Shown here piece by piece: positions 33,128 through 45,490 of a stretch of 64,000 nt of DNA (its first letter is position 1; each line of letters starts with the position of its first letter). Source of the DNA: Malania oleifera (taxonomy: Eukaryota > Streptophyta > Magnoliopsida > Santalales > Ximeniaceae); the NCBI RefSeq assembly GCF_029873635.1, contig NC_080422.1:58253889-58317888 (forward strand), read 5' to 3'. Under the pieces are notes generated by a model. It worked only from the letters and a program-made list of their open reading frames with translations, searched no databases and was not told the DNA's origin. Both the position numbers and the translations under genes were made by a program.

Positions 33128-35302
33128 TGTAATGCCCCGAACCCTTAAACCCGGGTCCGGTGCATTATACTTGGTAAAATCCGGATAATCCACAATCTAT
33201 ATCATACGCAGCGGAAAACACAACTATGAACCTCAATCATAAATACTACTAGAGTTGCCTAGTTCTATCCATAGACCATAATATCCTTCAACACCTGCAT
33301 TTCCATAATTACATATATCTCCAAAACATTTTAGTATGTTCACAAACATTCTTTTCTCCACAAACTTAAAACATAAGGACAAAAAACATAAACATTTACA
33401 TTCCCCAAAAATAACATAAGAATATACCCTTTTCTTCATACAATCCTCAGCAGGCTAAAAACCCTCGAGCTCTCAAGTTCGATCTCGAGGAAATCCTAAA
33501 AAACATAAATTCATATTCGGGTGAGACACATCTCAGTAAAGGAAGAAACAATATATTAAACACAACGTGTGGCTAACATGAGGTATATATATATCATTTT
33601 AAATACATTTTCAAATCATTATCATAACATTAAAACCATTTTCTGAACCTAAACAATCACATGCAGAGATTTACCCATGAGATTACCCAAGGATAGGGGT
33701 AATTACCTGCCCATACAAGTAGCACCCCTCTGCTCTGATACTTAGGTAACCCTAAGGTCACAATTGTAACATACCAGAGCACTCACCTTACTCAGTAAGC
33801 CCTCAAGTGTAAGATTAATCTCGTACTCACACAGTTCAACAATAGTTTACCGACAAAGGCCCTAAGGATAGGAAAATCTACCCACCCATACAAGTAGGTT
33901 CCCTTTGCCCTAGTACGATATGCGGCTACTGCCACATCCGTAGCTACTAGTGTACTCGCCTTACTCAGCAAGTCCTCAGGCGAAAGGTACGCCTCGCCCA
34001 ATCATAATATGTTCTACGTACATACATATTTCTAATATCATAATACACCATTCTTTCAATCATTATTCAATCATTCACATCCTTTCATGTTCATAACTTA
34101 ACATTTCGTTGTGTTTCACTTTAAGTGACTCTTTCCCATTTGTATCATTCACGTTTCACATTTCTTTTCATTGCATTGTCATTTCATTGCATAACATTTT
34201 CATTTCATTCCTTCGTACTACAGCTACTCTTTAGCCATCATTTGTTAGTCCACATAGAAATGTGCTAGAATCTGCTAACATTACTGTCTTACATTTACAT
34301 GGTTGCATTTAACATACACAGGCAACATTGTCCATATCATATTTTATTCATAATGTCTTACTTACTTAGCCTGCATCTCATACATTTAACATTTATTTAC
34401 ACAGAATCTCATGCCACACAATTTAATAGTAAAATTCATACATATTCCTGTAAAATAGGCCAACCTACATTTAGCATTTAAGTACTGAAAATATAATTTC
34501 CATTTCTTACATAATTATCCAGAAAATTCCTTCCACTTTGTTCAGTTCATTTCCACAAATACATAACTAAATAAGTGGTCCTAGGCTCAGAAATCATAGT
34601 TTTACATGGTTGGAATTTTAATAATTCACACCAAAACATACATATAATATAACATAAATTATTACCTTTAATTTCATAAAATCTTATTTAATATATAATT
34701 TCCCCTTACCTGGTTTCTTGAACTACGCCAACAGGGACCCCGAAAAATACCTGCGGCGCTCACCCGGACCCTAAATCAAAAATTCTAGTTCCATGTAATT
34801 AATCTTGAATAAAATATTATTTAAATATTTCCTAGGACCATAATTCCTAAATAAATAGTTATACCCGCAAATATACCCAATTTGCTAAATTTTTCAAATC
34901 TCACTCTCGCTTTGGAGTGGGGCCTAGAAAACCCCAATTGGAAGTTTATCTACGCCAAAATGACGACAACCGTGATTAGGACCACATGGTGGTGCCCAAT
35001 CGTCTATTTAACCGCATATTTACAAAGAAATTAGGAATATAGGAAAAAATTACCTTTCCCCAGGTGCAGTGCCTAAGTCGTTCCCACGATAAATCTGCTC
35101 CACTAGAAATGTCAGCAGCGGAACCAGGAATCCAACGGCACCTTTCATTTCCCGATCCGCTGCAAATCCGCTGAAAAATTAAGAGAGAGAGAGAGAGACG
35201 GAGACAGATGGTGGCTGGCCGCAGGAAATAAAGTTTAGGGGGGGGGGGGCGTGTCTTCTGTTCTTCTTCTTCTTTCTTCTTTCTTCTTTCTTCAGTTAAC
35301 TT

Positions 35303-35338
<36 letters not shown>

Positions 35339-35354
35339 TTTAACTTATACTTAT

Positions 35355-35415
<61 letters not shown>

Positions 35416-35447
35416 TATAATAACTTACCTATATATGTATATGTATA

Positions 35448-35480
<33 letters not shown>

Positions 35481-35716
35481 TTCTCTTATTTCCATTAGTT
35501 TTTTTTTTTCAAATCCAATGTAATAATGTTTAATTTAATAACTAATTATTTAATTATTTAATTATTTAATTTATCTTAATTTAATTTAATTTTTTAAAAT
35601 TTGTTTCTTTTTTTATTTTTTTTTTCTTTTCCCCACGCCATTCATTTTATTTATTTATTTGTTATTTTATCTATTTTATTATTATTTCAATCATTTTAAT
35701 TTTTCAGGTCTTTACA
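33128..35716 (-). repeat. 3' LTR of the chromovirus-like element
   Basis: The plus strand reads TGTAATGCCCCGAACCC at the left and ends TCAGGTCTTTACA. It contains (TA)n at 35309-35333, (CA)n at 35364-35398 and more TA-rich repeats to 35480. The microsatellites are longer than in the partner LTR. Confidence 0.85.
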
Positions 35717-36177
35717 TTCTCCTCTCCTTAAGAAATTTCGTCCTCGAAAGTTGTTACCCAGTCTTTCATTTCTATAATTCTATGATTTACTATATCCCAC
35801 ACCATAATCTCAACAATACAATTATATACTTTAAATCCAATACACATCCAAGTTGTTCATATAAGGACCAATCTCACGACTATGAAACATCACCGTCAAT
35901 GGATTTTCTGTGGTTTTCTGAAATCGTCGACTGAATCAAAAAATCACAGAAGTCTGCCAAGAGATTTCTACTTCCAAGTTATAAGACAAAATCCTATACT
36001 TTGCTACTCCATACCTACTTCTCAACACCTAACCTGACCTATCCATCTAGCATCCTAATCCTAGGTGTTTCCTATACTTTGGTATAAATCATCTCTAACC
36101 TAATACTCTAACATTTCTATATCCAGGCGATGTGAAATTAATCACACTTTCGGCTAGACACTGCTCTGATACCATAA
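35717..36177 (-). other. 461-base interior: polypurine tract, pol remnant, PBS
   Basis: On the minus strand the PBS TGGTATCAGAGC lies at 36174-36163, and the TTTCGAGGACGAAATTTCTT tail of pol with the adjoining purine tract at about 35756-35717. Between them there is about 400 bases of AT-rich sequence with no recognisable domain. Confidence 0.75.
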
Positions 36178-38410
36178 TGTAACGCCCCGAACCCTTAAAC
36201 CCGGGTCCGGTGCGTTATACCTGGTAAAATCCTGATAATCACCAATCCATATCATACGCAACGGAAAACACAACTATGAACCTCAATCATACAAATAATA
36301 CTATAGTTTCCTAGTTCTATCCATACACCATAATATCCTTCAACATCTACATTTCCATAATTACATATATCTCCAAAACATTTCAGTATGTTCACAAACA
36401 TTCTTTTCTCCGTAGACTTAAAACATAAGGACATAAAACATAAATATTTACATTCCTCAAAACTAACATAGGAATATACTCTTTTTTTTATACAATCCTC
36501 AAAAGGCTAAAAACCCTCGAGCTCTCAAGCTCGATCTCGAGAAAATCCTGAAAAAGATAAATTCATATTCTGGTGAGACACATCTTAGTAAAGGAAAAAA
36601 TAATATATTAAACACAGCGTGTGGCTAACATGAGGTATATAGATATCATATTAAATAAATTTGCAAATCATTATCATAACATTAAAACCATTTTCTGAAC
36701 CTAAACAATCACATGCAGAGATTTACCCACGAGATTACCCAAGGATAAGGATGATTACCCGCTCATACAAGTAGCACTCCTCTGCTCTAATACTTAGGCA
36801 ATCCTAAGGTCATAATTATAACATACCAGAGCACTCACCTTACTCAGTAAGCCCTCAACTGTAAGATTAATCTCATACTCACACAGTTCAACAATAGTTT
36901 ACCTGCAAAGGCCCTAAGGATAGGGAAATCTACCCGCCCATACAAGTAGGTTCCCTCTGCCCTAGTACGTTATGCGGCTACTACCACATCTGTAGCTACT
37001 AGTGCACTCGCCTTACTCAGCAAGCCCTCAGGAAAAAGGTACGCCTCGCCCAATCATAACATGTTCTACATACATACATATTTCTAATATCATAATACAC
37101 CATTCTTTCTACCATTATTCAATCGTTCACATCCTTTCATGTTCATAACTTAACATTTCGTTGTGTTTCACTTTAAGTGAATCTTTCCCATTTGTATCAT
37201 TCACGTTTCACATTTCATTTCATTGCATTGTCATTCCATTGTCATTTCATTGCATAACATTTTCATTCATTTCATTCCTTCGTACTACAGCTGCTCTTTA
37301 GCCATCATTTGTTAGTCCACATAGAAATTCGCTAGAATCTGCTACAGTTAGTCCACATAGAAATGCGCTAGAATATGCTAACATGGTTGTCTTTCAGCTG
37401 TCTTACATTTACATGGTTGCATTTAACATACACAGGCAACATTGTCCATATCACATTTTATTCATAATGTCTTACTTACTTAGACTGCACCTCATACATA
37501 TAACATATATTTGCACAGAATCTCATGTCACACAATTTAACAGTAAAATTCATACATATTCCTGTAAAATAGGTCAACCCACATTTAGCATTTAATTACT
37601 GAAAATATAATTTCCATTTCTTACATAATTATCCATAAAATTCCTTCCACTTTGTTCAGTTCATTTCCATAAATACATAACTAAATAAGCGGTCCTAGGC
37701 TTAGAAATCATAGTTTTACATGGTTGGCATTTTAATAATTCACACCAAAACATACATATAATATAACATAAATTATTACCTTTAATTTCATAAAATCTTA
37801 TTTAATATATAATTTCCCCTTACCTGGTTTCTTGAACTACACCAACAGGGACCCCGAAAAATACCTGCGGCGCTCACCCGGATCCTGAATCAAAAATTCT
37901 AGTTCCATGTAATTAATCCTGAATAAAATATTATTTAAATATTTCCTAGGGCCATAATTCCCAAATAAATAGTTATACCCGCAAATATACCCAATTTGCC
38001 AAATTTTCCAAATCTCACTCTTGCTTTGGAGTGGGGCCTAGAAAACCCCAATTGGAAGTTTATTTATGCCAAAATGACGACAACCATGATTAGGACCACG
38101 TGGTGGTGCCCGATCGTCGATTTAATCGCATATTTACAAAGAAATTAGGAATATAGGGAAAAATTACCTTTCCCTAGGAGCAATGCCTAAGTCATTCCCA
38201 CGACAAATCTACTCTAGTAAAAATGTCGGCAGTAGAACCAGGAATCCAACGGCACCTTCCGTTTCCCGATCCGCTGCAAATCTGCTGAGAAATTGAGAGA
38301 AAGAGAGAGACGGAGACGAATGGTGGCTGGCCGCAGGAAATATAGTTCGAGGGGGCATGTCTTCTGTTCTTCTTCTTCTTCTTCTTCTTTCTTCTTTCTT
38401 CAGTTAACTT

Positions 38411-38441
<31 letters not shown>

Positions 38442-38465
38442 ATAACTTACCTATATATGTATATG

Positions 38466-38496
<31 letters not shown>

Positions 38497-38713
38497 GTTT
38501 CTCTTATTTTCATTAGTTTTTTTTTGTTTTTTTTAAATCCAATGTAATAAGGTTTAATTTAATAACTAATTATTTAATTATTTAATTTATCGTAATTTAA
38601 TTTAATTTTTAATTTTTCTTTTCTTTTCCCCACGCCATTCTTTTTATTTATTTATTTGTTATTTTATCTATTTTTTTATTATTTCAATCATTTTAATTTT
38701 TTGGGTCTTTACA
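36178..38713 (-). repeat. 5' LTR of the chromovirus-like element
   Basis: TGTAACGCCCCGAACCC at the left to TGGGTCTTTACA at 38713, 2536 bp. It matches the 3' LTR along its length with scattered substitutions, a short internal duplication near 37330-37375 (AGTCCACATAGAAAT twice) and shorter TA repeats. Confidence 0.85.
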
Positions 38714-38718
38714 TGATT

Positions 38719-39091
38719 GGTCTCTAGACTAAACCTAGGCCAATGAACCAGTAGTCTCAGTTTACATTTACCAAAGTTGGGATTAGGAATTCAATTATGC
38801 GAGAGGAAGGTACTAGCATCCCCTACACACCCGTTCTATGAACGATACCTAATTAAATATTAATTATCCCTAAACTGAATCTAATGGTCTTTAACTAACT
38901 CCTTAATAAATCAAAAAAAAATTTAAAAGTTTTAAAATAAAATATAAAATAATGTGTGATTTGGGAATGTATAATACAACCTCCAAAAGAGAGGATCTAA
39001 TTAGATCAACCCCCCTCAAAACTAGTATGGTGAGGTCTCAAACACCTCTTTACCATTTGTTTAATTATTGTGATGCACACATACCAAAATG

Positions 39092-39139
<48 letters not shown>

Positions 39140-39916
39140 AAATTAATCAAATTTGAGAAAATGAGTTTTAAAACATTCTTAGGTTTTCCAAAAAATATTT
39201 GAAAAATTTTCCAACATTTTTCTACAATTCTCTGAGATTTTTAAAGACTTTTTCTCCATTTTATTTATTTTTGGTATATTTTAATTTTCCATTTCATTGT
39301 TATTTGAGTCAAAATGACTCGAATTTTTTTTTATGTTTTCTCTAATATTTTACTATTTTTCCTTATTTTTAAAAATTAAAAATCAATTTTTAAATTTAAA
39401 AAATAAACTAATGGTTTAGGACGGGTCAAATTGATTGAAACGGTCTAAACTAGGTCAATGGATCAACTTAGATTAACTTGACTCAAATCGGAAAAGACTG
39501 CACGTGTTAGCCAGCGGTGGTAACATGTTCAGCTGATATTTTTTTTTTAATTGACTACAGTGGGGTAATGTTAGTATGGCGTCACTCGCCACATAGCAAA
39601 ATTCACCAGGTCTGAAAAGTTTGACATGGATCGCTGACGTGGCAATGATTCGTCCATCCAAAGAGAACATATATTAGACAGTCAAGATTGTGTCACGTCA
39701 CTTCTCAAACGTGCGGTCTTGGGCGCACCACATGTCACTGTCTGTACGGTCACACGTGTCCCACTAATATATTATCTTATATTTTTTAAAATATAAAATT
39801 CCTTTTTTCCTCTCTTCTTTTCTTTTCTCTTTACTCTCACTATTCTTCTCTCTCTTTCTCTTGCACAACTCTCCCTATGTCTCTCTCCTCTCTCTGTCTC
39901 TCTCTTTCTCTAGCAC

Positions 39917-39997
<81 letters not shown>

Positions 39998-40057
39998 CTC
40001 TTTCTCTCTTTCAATTTCTCTTTCTCTCTGCTTCTTATCTCTCTATATCTCTCTTTT

Positions 40058-40111
<54 letters not shown>

Positions 40112-41377
40112 GCTCCTCACTCTCTATATCTCTAACCCTTTTTTTCTTCTATCTTTCTCTCATATCTCTAACTTATCGCTCTTTCTTTTTGTTCTTAAAT
40201 GTCTCAAATGGTGCTCGTGGTGGTAGAGAGTGTTAAGATCTCACCCTATCTCTCAAATCCAACTTTAGATCTTTCCGAAGGTAACCCCCCCCCCCCCAAA
40301 TCTCTCTCTCATTTTATTAGTTTATCTTTCTTTCCTGATTTTCCTTGATTTCTTTGATTTTCCAGGGAAATTCGTACATTTTCCTGCAAACCAAACAAGG
40401 GGGTTAAAGGTTGGTTGACCTGAGCATTAACCCAGGTTAGGTGGTTGGGTTGGGTTAGTTTGGACTCAGGTTTAAGTTATCTTAGGTTAGTCAAGCTGGA
40501 CCAGGACCAGGACCAGCTAGTCTTGGGCTTTGGTTTAAGTTAAGCATAGGTTGGGCTTTAGGACTAGCTAGGCCCCAGCTTAGTTTAGGTTAATTTTGGG
40601 TTGGGCTTTAGAACTAGCTGGGCTTGGGCATAGGTTTAGGTTAAGTTGGGTCATGATTTTTGGGCTTTTTTTAAGAATTGGGATTGAACCTAATTAAATG
40701 GGGCTCAACCAAATGGGCTAAGCCCAATGGGCTCAATTTGGGACAAGGACTTAGTAAATGAATCTAATATAGGCTTTGGACTGGTTTGAGTCCAATTGGG
40801 TTATGGTCAAAGTTTAACGATTTTGGGTCAATGGGTCAATACTGGACCTGGGTCTTTGAGTCGAATCTAGGAGTATTCAGGTATGAGTATTCGAATCTGG
40901 GGTAATTGGGTGTGGGTGTTCGAATCTGGGTATTTGAGTATGGGTGTTACGAATTCAGGTCAAATACCCAACTCCTATTTGGTATATTTGGGGAAAATTA
41001 TTTTACATTTTGTTTGAATTTAAACACTAATTACAAAAATTTAAGTTCAAAATTCAACATTTCCAGAAATTAAAGTAAAACTAATGCAAAATTAATTAGT
41101 ACCTACCTCTGTTCCTGGATTCTCCACTTTGCAATTTTCTCTTCCTTTTTCCTAAGCCTCCTGAATTCCTTTCTGCCAATTTTCCACCGCTTATGCAATT
41201 CAAGCCTCTTAGTCTCCTATTTTTCTTCACCTTCTCAATTTCAAAAACCCTTCTCCTTATGATTCTCTTTCAAAATTCTCGGTGAGTAATTTCTCTCTTT
41301 TTCTCCCTCTCTGTGTCTGTGTCTGTGTCCCCTATCCCTTCTGAATCTCACTATTTATAAGCTTGAGGGATCCATTC
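38719..41377 (-). repeat. Gypsy 5' LTR, main piece, with CT and TA microsatellites
   Basis: This continues the LTR interrupted at 33127 and is itself interrupted at 41377. It holds GAGGAAGGTACTAGCATCCCC near 38802, (TA)n at 39093-39131, long (CT)n runs at 39917-39993 and 40063-40106, and a GGTTGGGCTTTAG-type loose repeat (40400-40930). A minus-strand TATA box TTATAAATAG lies at 41360-41351. No gene is supported; long Ser/Leu frames over the CT runs are repeat artefacts. Confidence 0.5.
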
Positions 41378-41814
41378 TGGTTGACTTTTTGAGTCCTATT
41401 CTATTTTGATAATGACAAATCACAACATCTCATTTGTGCGCTAAGTATTTGAACAGGTTTAACGAGCACATAATTTGGTGTATTCCATGGGAATTAGAAG
41501 AGCAAAATCTTGAAGACTTATATTTATTAGTTGTATTGCAATTAGGTTTCAATTGTGCATGCGTTTCATTTTATTTAAATTGAAACTCTATATTGACCTT
41601 ATATTGACCTTAGGATCTCCAAGTTTTCATGAAAAACCTTTGACTTAAAATGTCTAAACTTACACAAAAGGTTTGAAATGATTTTGAAATCAAAACACTA
41701 GCCAAAAATCATTAGGACAAGTTCAAATCAACATTAGACTCAATAGTTCATATACACTTGTCCTAGTATAGGGTTAACTCATTAGAAGGCTTTTTTAGTA
41801 ATGAAAAATAGGGG

Positions 41815-42100
41815 ATTCATCGACTAATGCAGTGCATTCTTCGACTAATGATTTTAATAGCCTTATCGAGTTTCTACCCAATCCAATCATCGACGAATGG
41901 CATTGACTCTTCGACGAATAGGCATGACTTGTCGACGAGTGATATTTGAGTCGTCGACGAATAATTCCAGTAGCGAAAAATGTTTTTCAGCTCAGGTGAC
42001 TCATCGACAAATGCTTTTGAGTCTTCAACGAATGCTTTTGAGTCGTCAATGAATGGAGGTCACTCGTCCACCATCATAAGCCACTCGTCTACAATTCACA
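41815..42100 (+). promoter_or_regulatory. TTCGTCGACGAA-type palindromic box array
   Basis: Boxes such as CATCGACGAATG (41888), TCTTCGACGAATAG (about 41908), TTGTCGACGAGTG (about 41929) and AGTCGTCGACGAATAA (about 41949) recur every 20-40 bases, and the array ends about 100 bases before the TATA box at 42201. Seventeen bases (ATAGGGGATTCATCGAC, 41808-41824) recur exactly at 44348-44364 in a gypsy-type LTR. Confidence 0.6.
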
Positions 42101-42782
42101 ACAAGAAACTTACGCAAATGAGCTCCAACGGTCATAAAATTTGAAATGTAATAATCTTATGTTTCCCAACGGCCATATAACTTCTATAATAGGGTTTTGG
42201 CTATAAATACCTTGCCCAATCACTTGGAGAAGGTTAGAGAATTATTTTGAAAGCTTATATACATATTCTTTGATTCTTACTCATTTTTCATACTCATTTT
42301 GAAGATCAAAATTCTTACTTCTCCTATTTTCATTTTGAATATATTTTTGGAGAAAATTTTTTGAGTTTCAAGAAAGCTGAGCATATATTCACACTCATGT
42401 ATATTTCTTGAAAGCCTTCTTGCATTTGATTTTTCAAAGGTCAATCTTGAAGTAAATCATTTTCCATTTTCTGCTACTTTCATCTTGAAGACATTTTTGG
42501 AGAAAACATTTGAGGCTTTCTTGAAAAGCTTTGAGCATTGTTTTATACTCACATTTTTATACATCAAAGCTTTTCTTATATTTGATATTTCATTTGAGCA
42601 AATCATTTTCATCATAACTCTATTGAGCTTCATATTTAAAATCATTTGAGAGTGCATTTAGAAGTATTTTTCATTGTACAAATCAACTTTTGAAGAAACA
42701 TTCCTTGTACGCAAAATAATTTTCAAATCATTGCCTTTGCAGATCGGGTTGTGAACCGTACCAAGTGAGGGGATATCACTTG

Positions 42783-44079
42783 TGTTAGGGATTTATACTG
42801 AAAGACATTCTTTATGTAATCGGTGTTAGTATTTATTAATAACTTCAGTTATTCGATTTTAATGAAAATCTTTGTCAACAATATTTGTATGACATTATTT
42901 ATTTAATGATTATGCATGTGTGTCTTTTATTCTATATAGTAGGTGATCTAGTGTGTAGAGTATGGCTTATACACAAAAGATTAGATCATCAGTTCTTATA
43001 GAATATAAGTTTATTGATCACAGTCTTAAATGAAATTGGACACACCACTGGTACGACTGTAGCATAAGGTTTTAATAGGTCTATCTTGATTATTGGGAAT
43101 GCTACAGTTCCAACTCCTTGTGCTAGTACACTTTGTGTATTAAACAAGATCGTTTTGAGGTAATTATTTTTATACTGAATATATAAAACAATTAATACCT
43201 CATGGTTATTATGAGTGCATATGCTCTTAATCCTGATATGATTATTGGACATGTGCATATAGTGTTTATTACTTTGATTCATAAATGAGTGAGATTCTTT
43301 ATGGGTTAAAAAACTCAATGAGTTGGGTGATGACATTATGTGTATGGTGAACATTAATTATTGATGGAATCGACGTCCCAATATTCGGATTAATGATACC
43401 CCCTTGAGGAAGCTTATAAGTTTTGATTGTGTCAAATCCCGCAGGTGGATTTTGAATCCGACACATTAAATAAGTTAAGTGGAAGGTCTCAGAGAATTAA
43501 TATGTCAATTAATTAAATTGTTAGTAATTTAATTTAATCGATGGGTATCTGTAATCTTTATGTGGGGAGATAAATAAGTATTTAATAATAGGAGCTCGAA
43601 ATTTAATTTTGAATATGATAGGGAGTGCAATTATAATTCTTTAGTGGTATGAATTATAATTAATGCAATTACGGATGAATTCGAGTCAGATTAGGAATTC
43701 TTAATTATATGAGAAGTCCTAGTCATATTTACCTAAAGGTCCCTGTTGTAGCCTATATACACGCACTCCATTCAGCAGCTAGGGTAAGACAAGTGAACTC
43801 TTACAGAGGCAGACGTTTTCGTGAGAGAAGAAAACCCTAGTAGCCTCTTACGAGCCGACTCTCTCAAGAGCAAGGCATGTTCAACGAATACAGTAGAAGA
43901 TTTATGGTCGTCTTCAAGAGCTCATTTTCGTACTTGCAGATTCAGGATCAAACTAGACAAATCTCGCAAGAATTTTCCTAATCAAGAAATTATGGTTTGC
44001 ATGATCAGATTATTTTATTTTTTTTTATTATCCGTATGCACTACAACCGGATCTTAGGGCTATTTCGCAAGTCCTTTCA
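42783..44079 (+). mobile_element. Nested solo LTR 1 (copia-like), TSD ACTTG
   Basis: TGTTAGGGATTTATACTG to GCAAGTCCTTTCA, 1297 bp with TG/CA ends, flanked by ACTTG (42778-42782 and 44080-44084). It contains no coding region. The family is not certain; length and ends suit a Ty1/copia LTR, and orientation is assumed from the TG...CA reading. Confidence 0.75.
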
Positions 44080-44084
44080 ACTTG

Positions 44085-44195
44085 GAGAGGTGGCTCCTCC
44101 TATATGGAGTGGACAAAATGAGGGCATATTGTTTGGAGAGGTGGCTCCGCCTATAAGGAGTGGACTGAGTGAGGGGATATTTCTCAGAGAGGTGG
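44085..44195 (+). repeat. Tandem repeat of about 51 bases in the host LTR
   Basis: Units reading GAGAGGTGGCTCC(T/G)CCTATA(T/A)GGAGTGGAC... start at 44085 and 44136. A third starts at 44187, is split after GGTGG by nested solo LTR 2 and resumes at 46390 with CTCCACCTATAAGGAG. A diverged fourth (GTGGCTCCGCTCGG) is split by nested solo LTR 3. Confidence 0.7.
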
Positions 44196-44334
44196 TGTGA
44201 CAACTCGAATAATAATGGGATTTAAATAATAAAAAGGAAGGGAAATGGAGACAGTGATAGAAGGAGGAAGTCGACTTCGCGTTCGTCGATGACATTGCAC
44301 TTTGGAAGGAATAACCGAGGGAAATCATCAGGGC

Positions 44335-44520
44335 TTCGTCGACGAATATAGGGGATTCATCGACGAGGGTATAAGAGGATTCTTCGATGAAGACAGGATT
44401 CGTCGACGAGGAGATACCGAGAGAGGTTTTGAGTAGTCTGAATTTTGTCGACGAAGAGTGGGTTTCTTTGACGAAATTATTAAAGGACTCATCGACGAAT
44501 GACGTGGCTCATCGACGAAT
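44335..44520 (+). promoter_or_regulatory. TTCGTCGACGAA-type palindromic box array next to TATA
   Basis: TTCGTCGACGAA at 44335-44346 is a perfect 12-base palindrome. Variants follow at about 44355, 44380, 44398, 44442, 44488 and 44508, the last one ending six bases before the TATA box. Substitutions are mainly CG to CA or TG. A regulatory role is inferred from spacing and repetition. Confidence 0.65.
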
Positions 44521-45287
44521 CCAATTCTATAAATATCAAAAATCTGGATTTTTACTTCAAGATTAAGCAAACACTCACTCTCTCTCTCCTCCCTTTGGTT
44601 CTCTCTCTCTCTCTCTCATCGATTTTGGGTCGGATTTACGCTGGTTCGACAATCTGAAGCCACCACGATGCTTCTGGGGAAGTTCTCTCCAAATCTTCCG
44701 GAGTGGATCATTGGTGAAAGCAAGTTGGAAATCATCCCTGAGTCGAGGTAATGCTTTTTTAAGCCAAATTTGATCTTACTGTAGTTATAGGAAATTATGT
44801 ACACGTAAAAATACTGAAGTTTAGTACAAAGAGTTTTCATTTTTAGGGTATTGATTAGGAAATTCTATGGGTGTTAGACCAGGATATTTTAGGGGCTTTC
44901 TCAGTAGCCAGGTAAGGGAATAAACTAAAATAGTTACTTTTCATGCAAATTATTATTATTTATGAGAAAAGTTATTTCAGGAAAGCATGTATTATATATG
45001 TATATTACGAAGGAAATGCACATTTGGGAAAATACTGCTATTATGTTGAAATGTATATATGTATGAGATGCCAAAAACTATGATTTTAGAATACAATATA
45101 TGGTTTTATACAGCAAATGTGTGGCATGAATATTATTTTACGTGAAAAAATATCATGATATGACAATGATATGAATGAAATATGTTTTGAGAAATTATGA
45201 AAGAATACAGTACATTATGATGTTGAAGATACATGATAAATTGATTATTTTCAGAATGATATATATATATATATATATATATGTATA

Positions 45288-45490
45288 CGAAATGATTTCG
45301 GTGCGAGGCCGTATTTACGATTTTGGCGCGAGGCTGTATTTATGTATGATTTCGGCGCGAGGCCGTATTTATGTATGATTTAGGCGCGAAGCCGTATTTA
45401 TGTATGATTTCGGCGCGATGCCGTATTTATGAGACGATCGGCATAAGGCTGTATTTATGAAATGTTCAGCGCGAGGCCGTATTTATGAAA
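45288..45490 (+). repeat. Minisatellite, unit near GGCGCGAGGCCGTATTTATG
   Basis: About seven units of 27-32 bases follow a (TA)n run at 45259-45283. The core GGCGCGAGGCCGTATTTATG is well conserved, with changes such as GAAGCCG, GATGCCG and ATAAGGCTG. The core has inverted symmetry (GGC...GCC). Confidence 0.85.

Larger units (their letters stand above)
33128..38713 (-). mobile_element. Chromovirus-like gypsy element with two full LTRs and a 461-base interior
   Basis: Two 2.5-2.6 kb direct repeats (33128-35716 and 36178-38713) flank only 461 bases. On the minus strand the interior has a tRNA-Met type PBS next to the right LTR. Next to the left LTR is TTTCGAGGACGAAATTTCTT plus AAGGAGAGGAGAA, the conserved integrase end and polypurine tract of plant chromoviruses (Tekay/Del type, from memory). 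The whole is flanked by TGATT at 33123-33127 and 38714-38718. All coding domains are missing, so it is a non-autonomous or internally deleted element that nevertheless integrated as one unit. Confidence 0.85.

Noticed and set aside
33128-38713. Simple segmental duplication of 2.5 kb
   Set aside because: The copies have TG/CA ends, flank a PBS and a polypurine tract, and are bounded by a 5-base duplication, so they are LTRs.
39861-40236. Two overlapping plus-strand frames coding long Ser/Leu runs
   Set aside because: They are translations of (CT)n microsatellites inside an LTR and have no other protein character.
43821-44200. Short plus-strand frames over the end of nested solo LTR 1
   Set aside because: They cross the LTR boundary into the tandem repeats and carry no domain.
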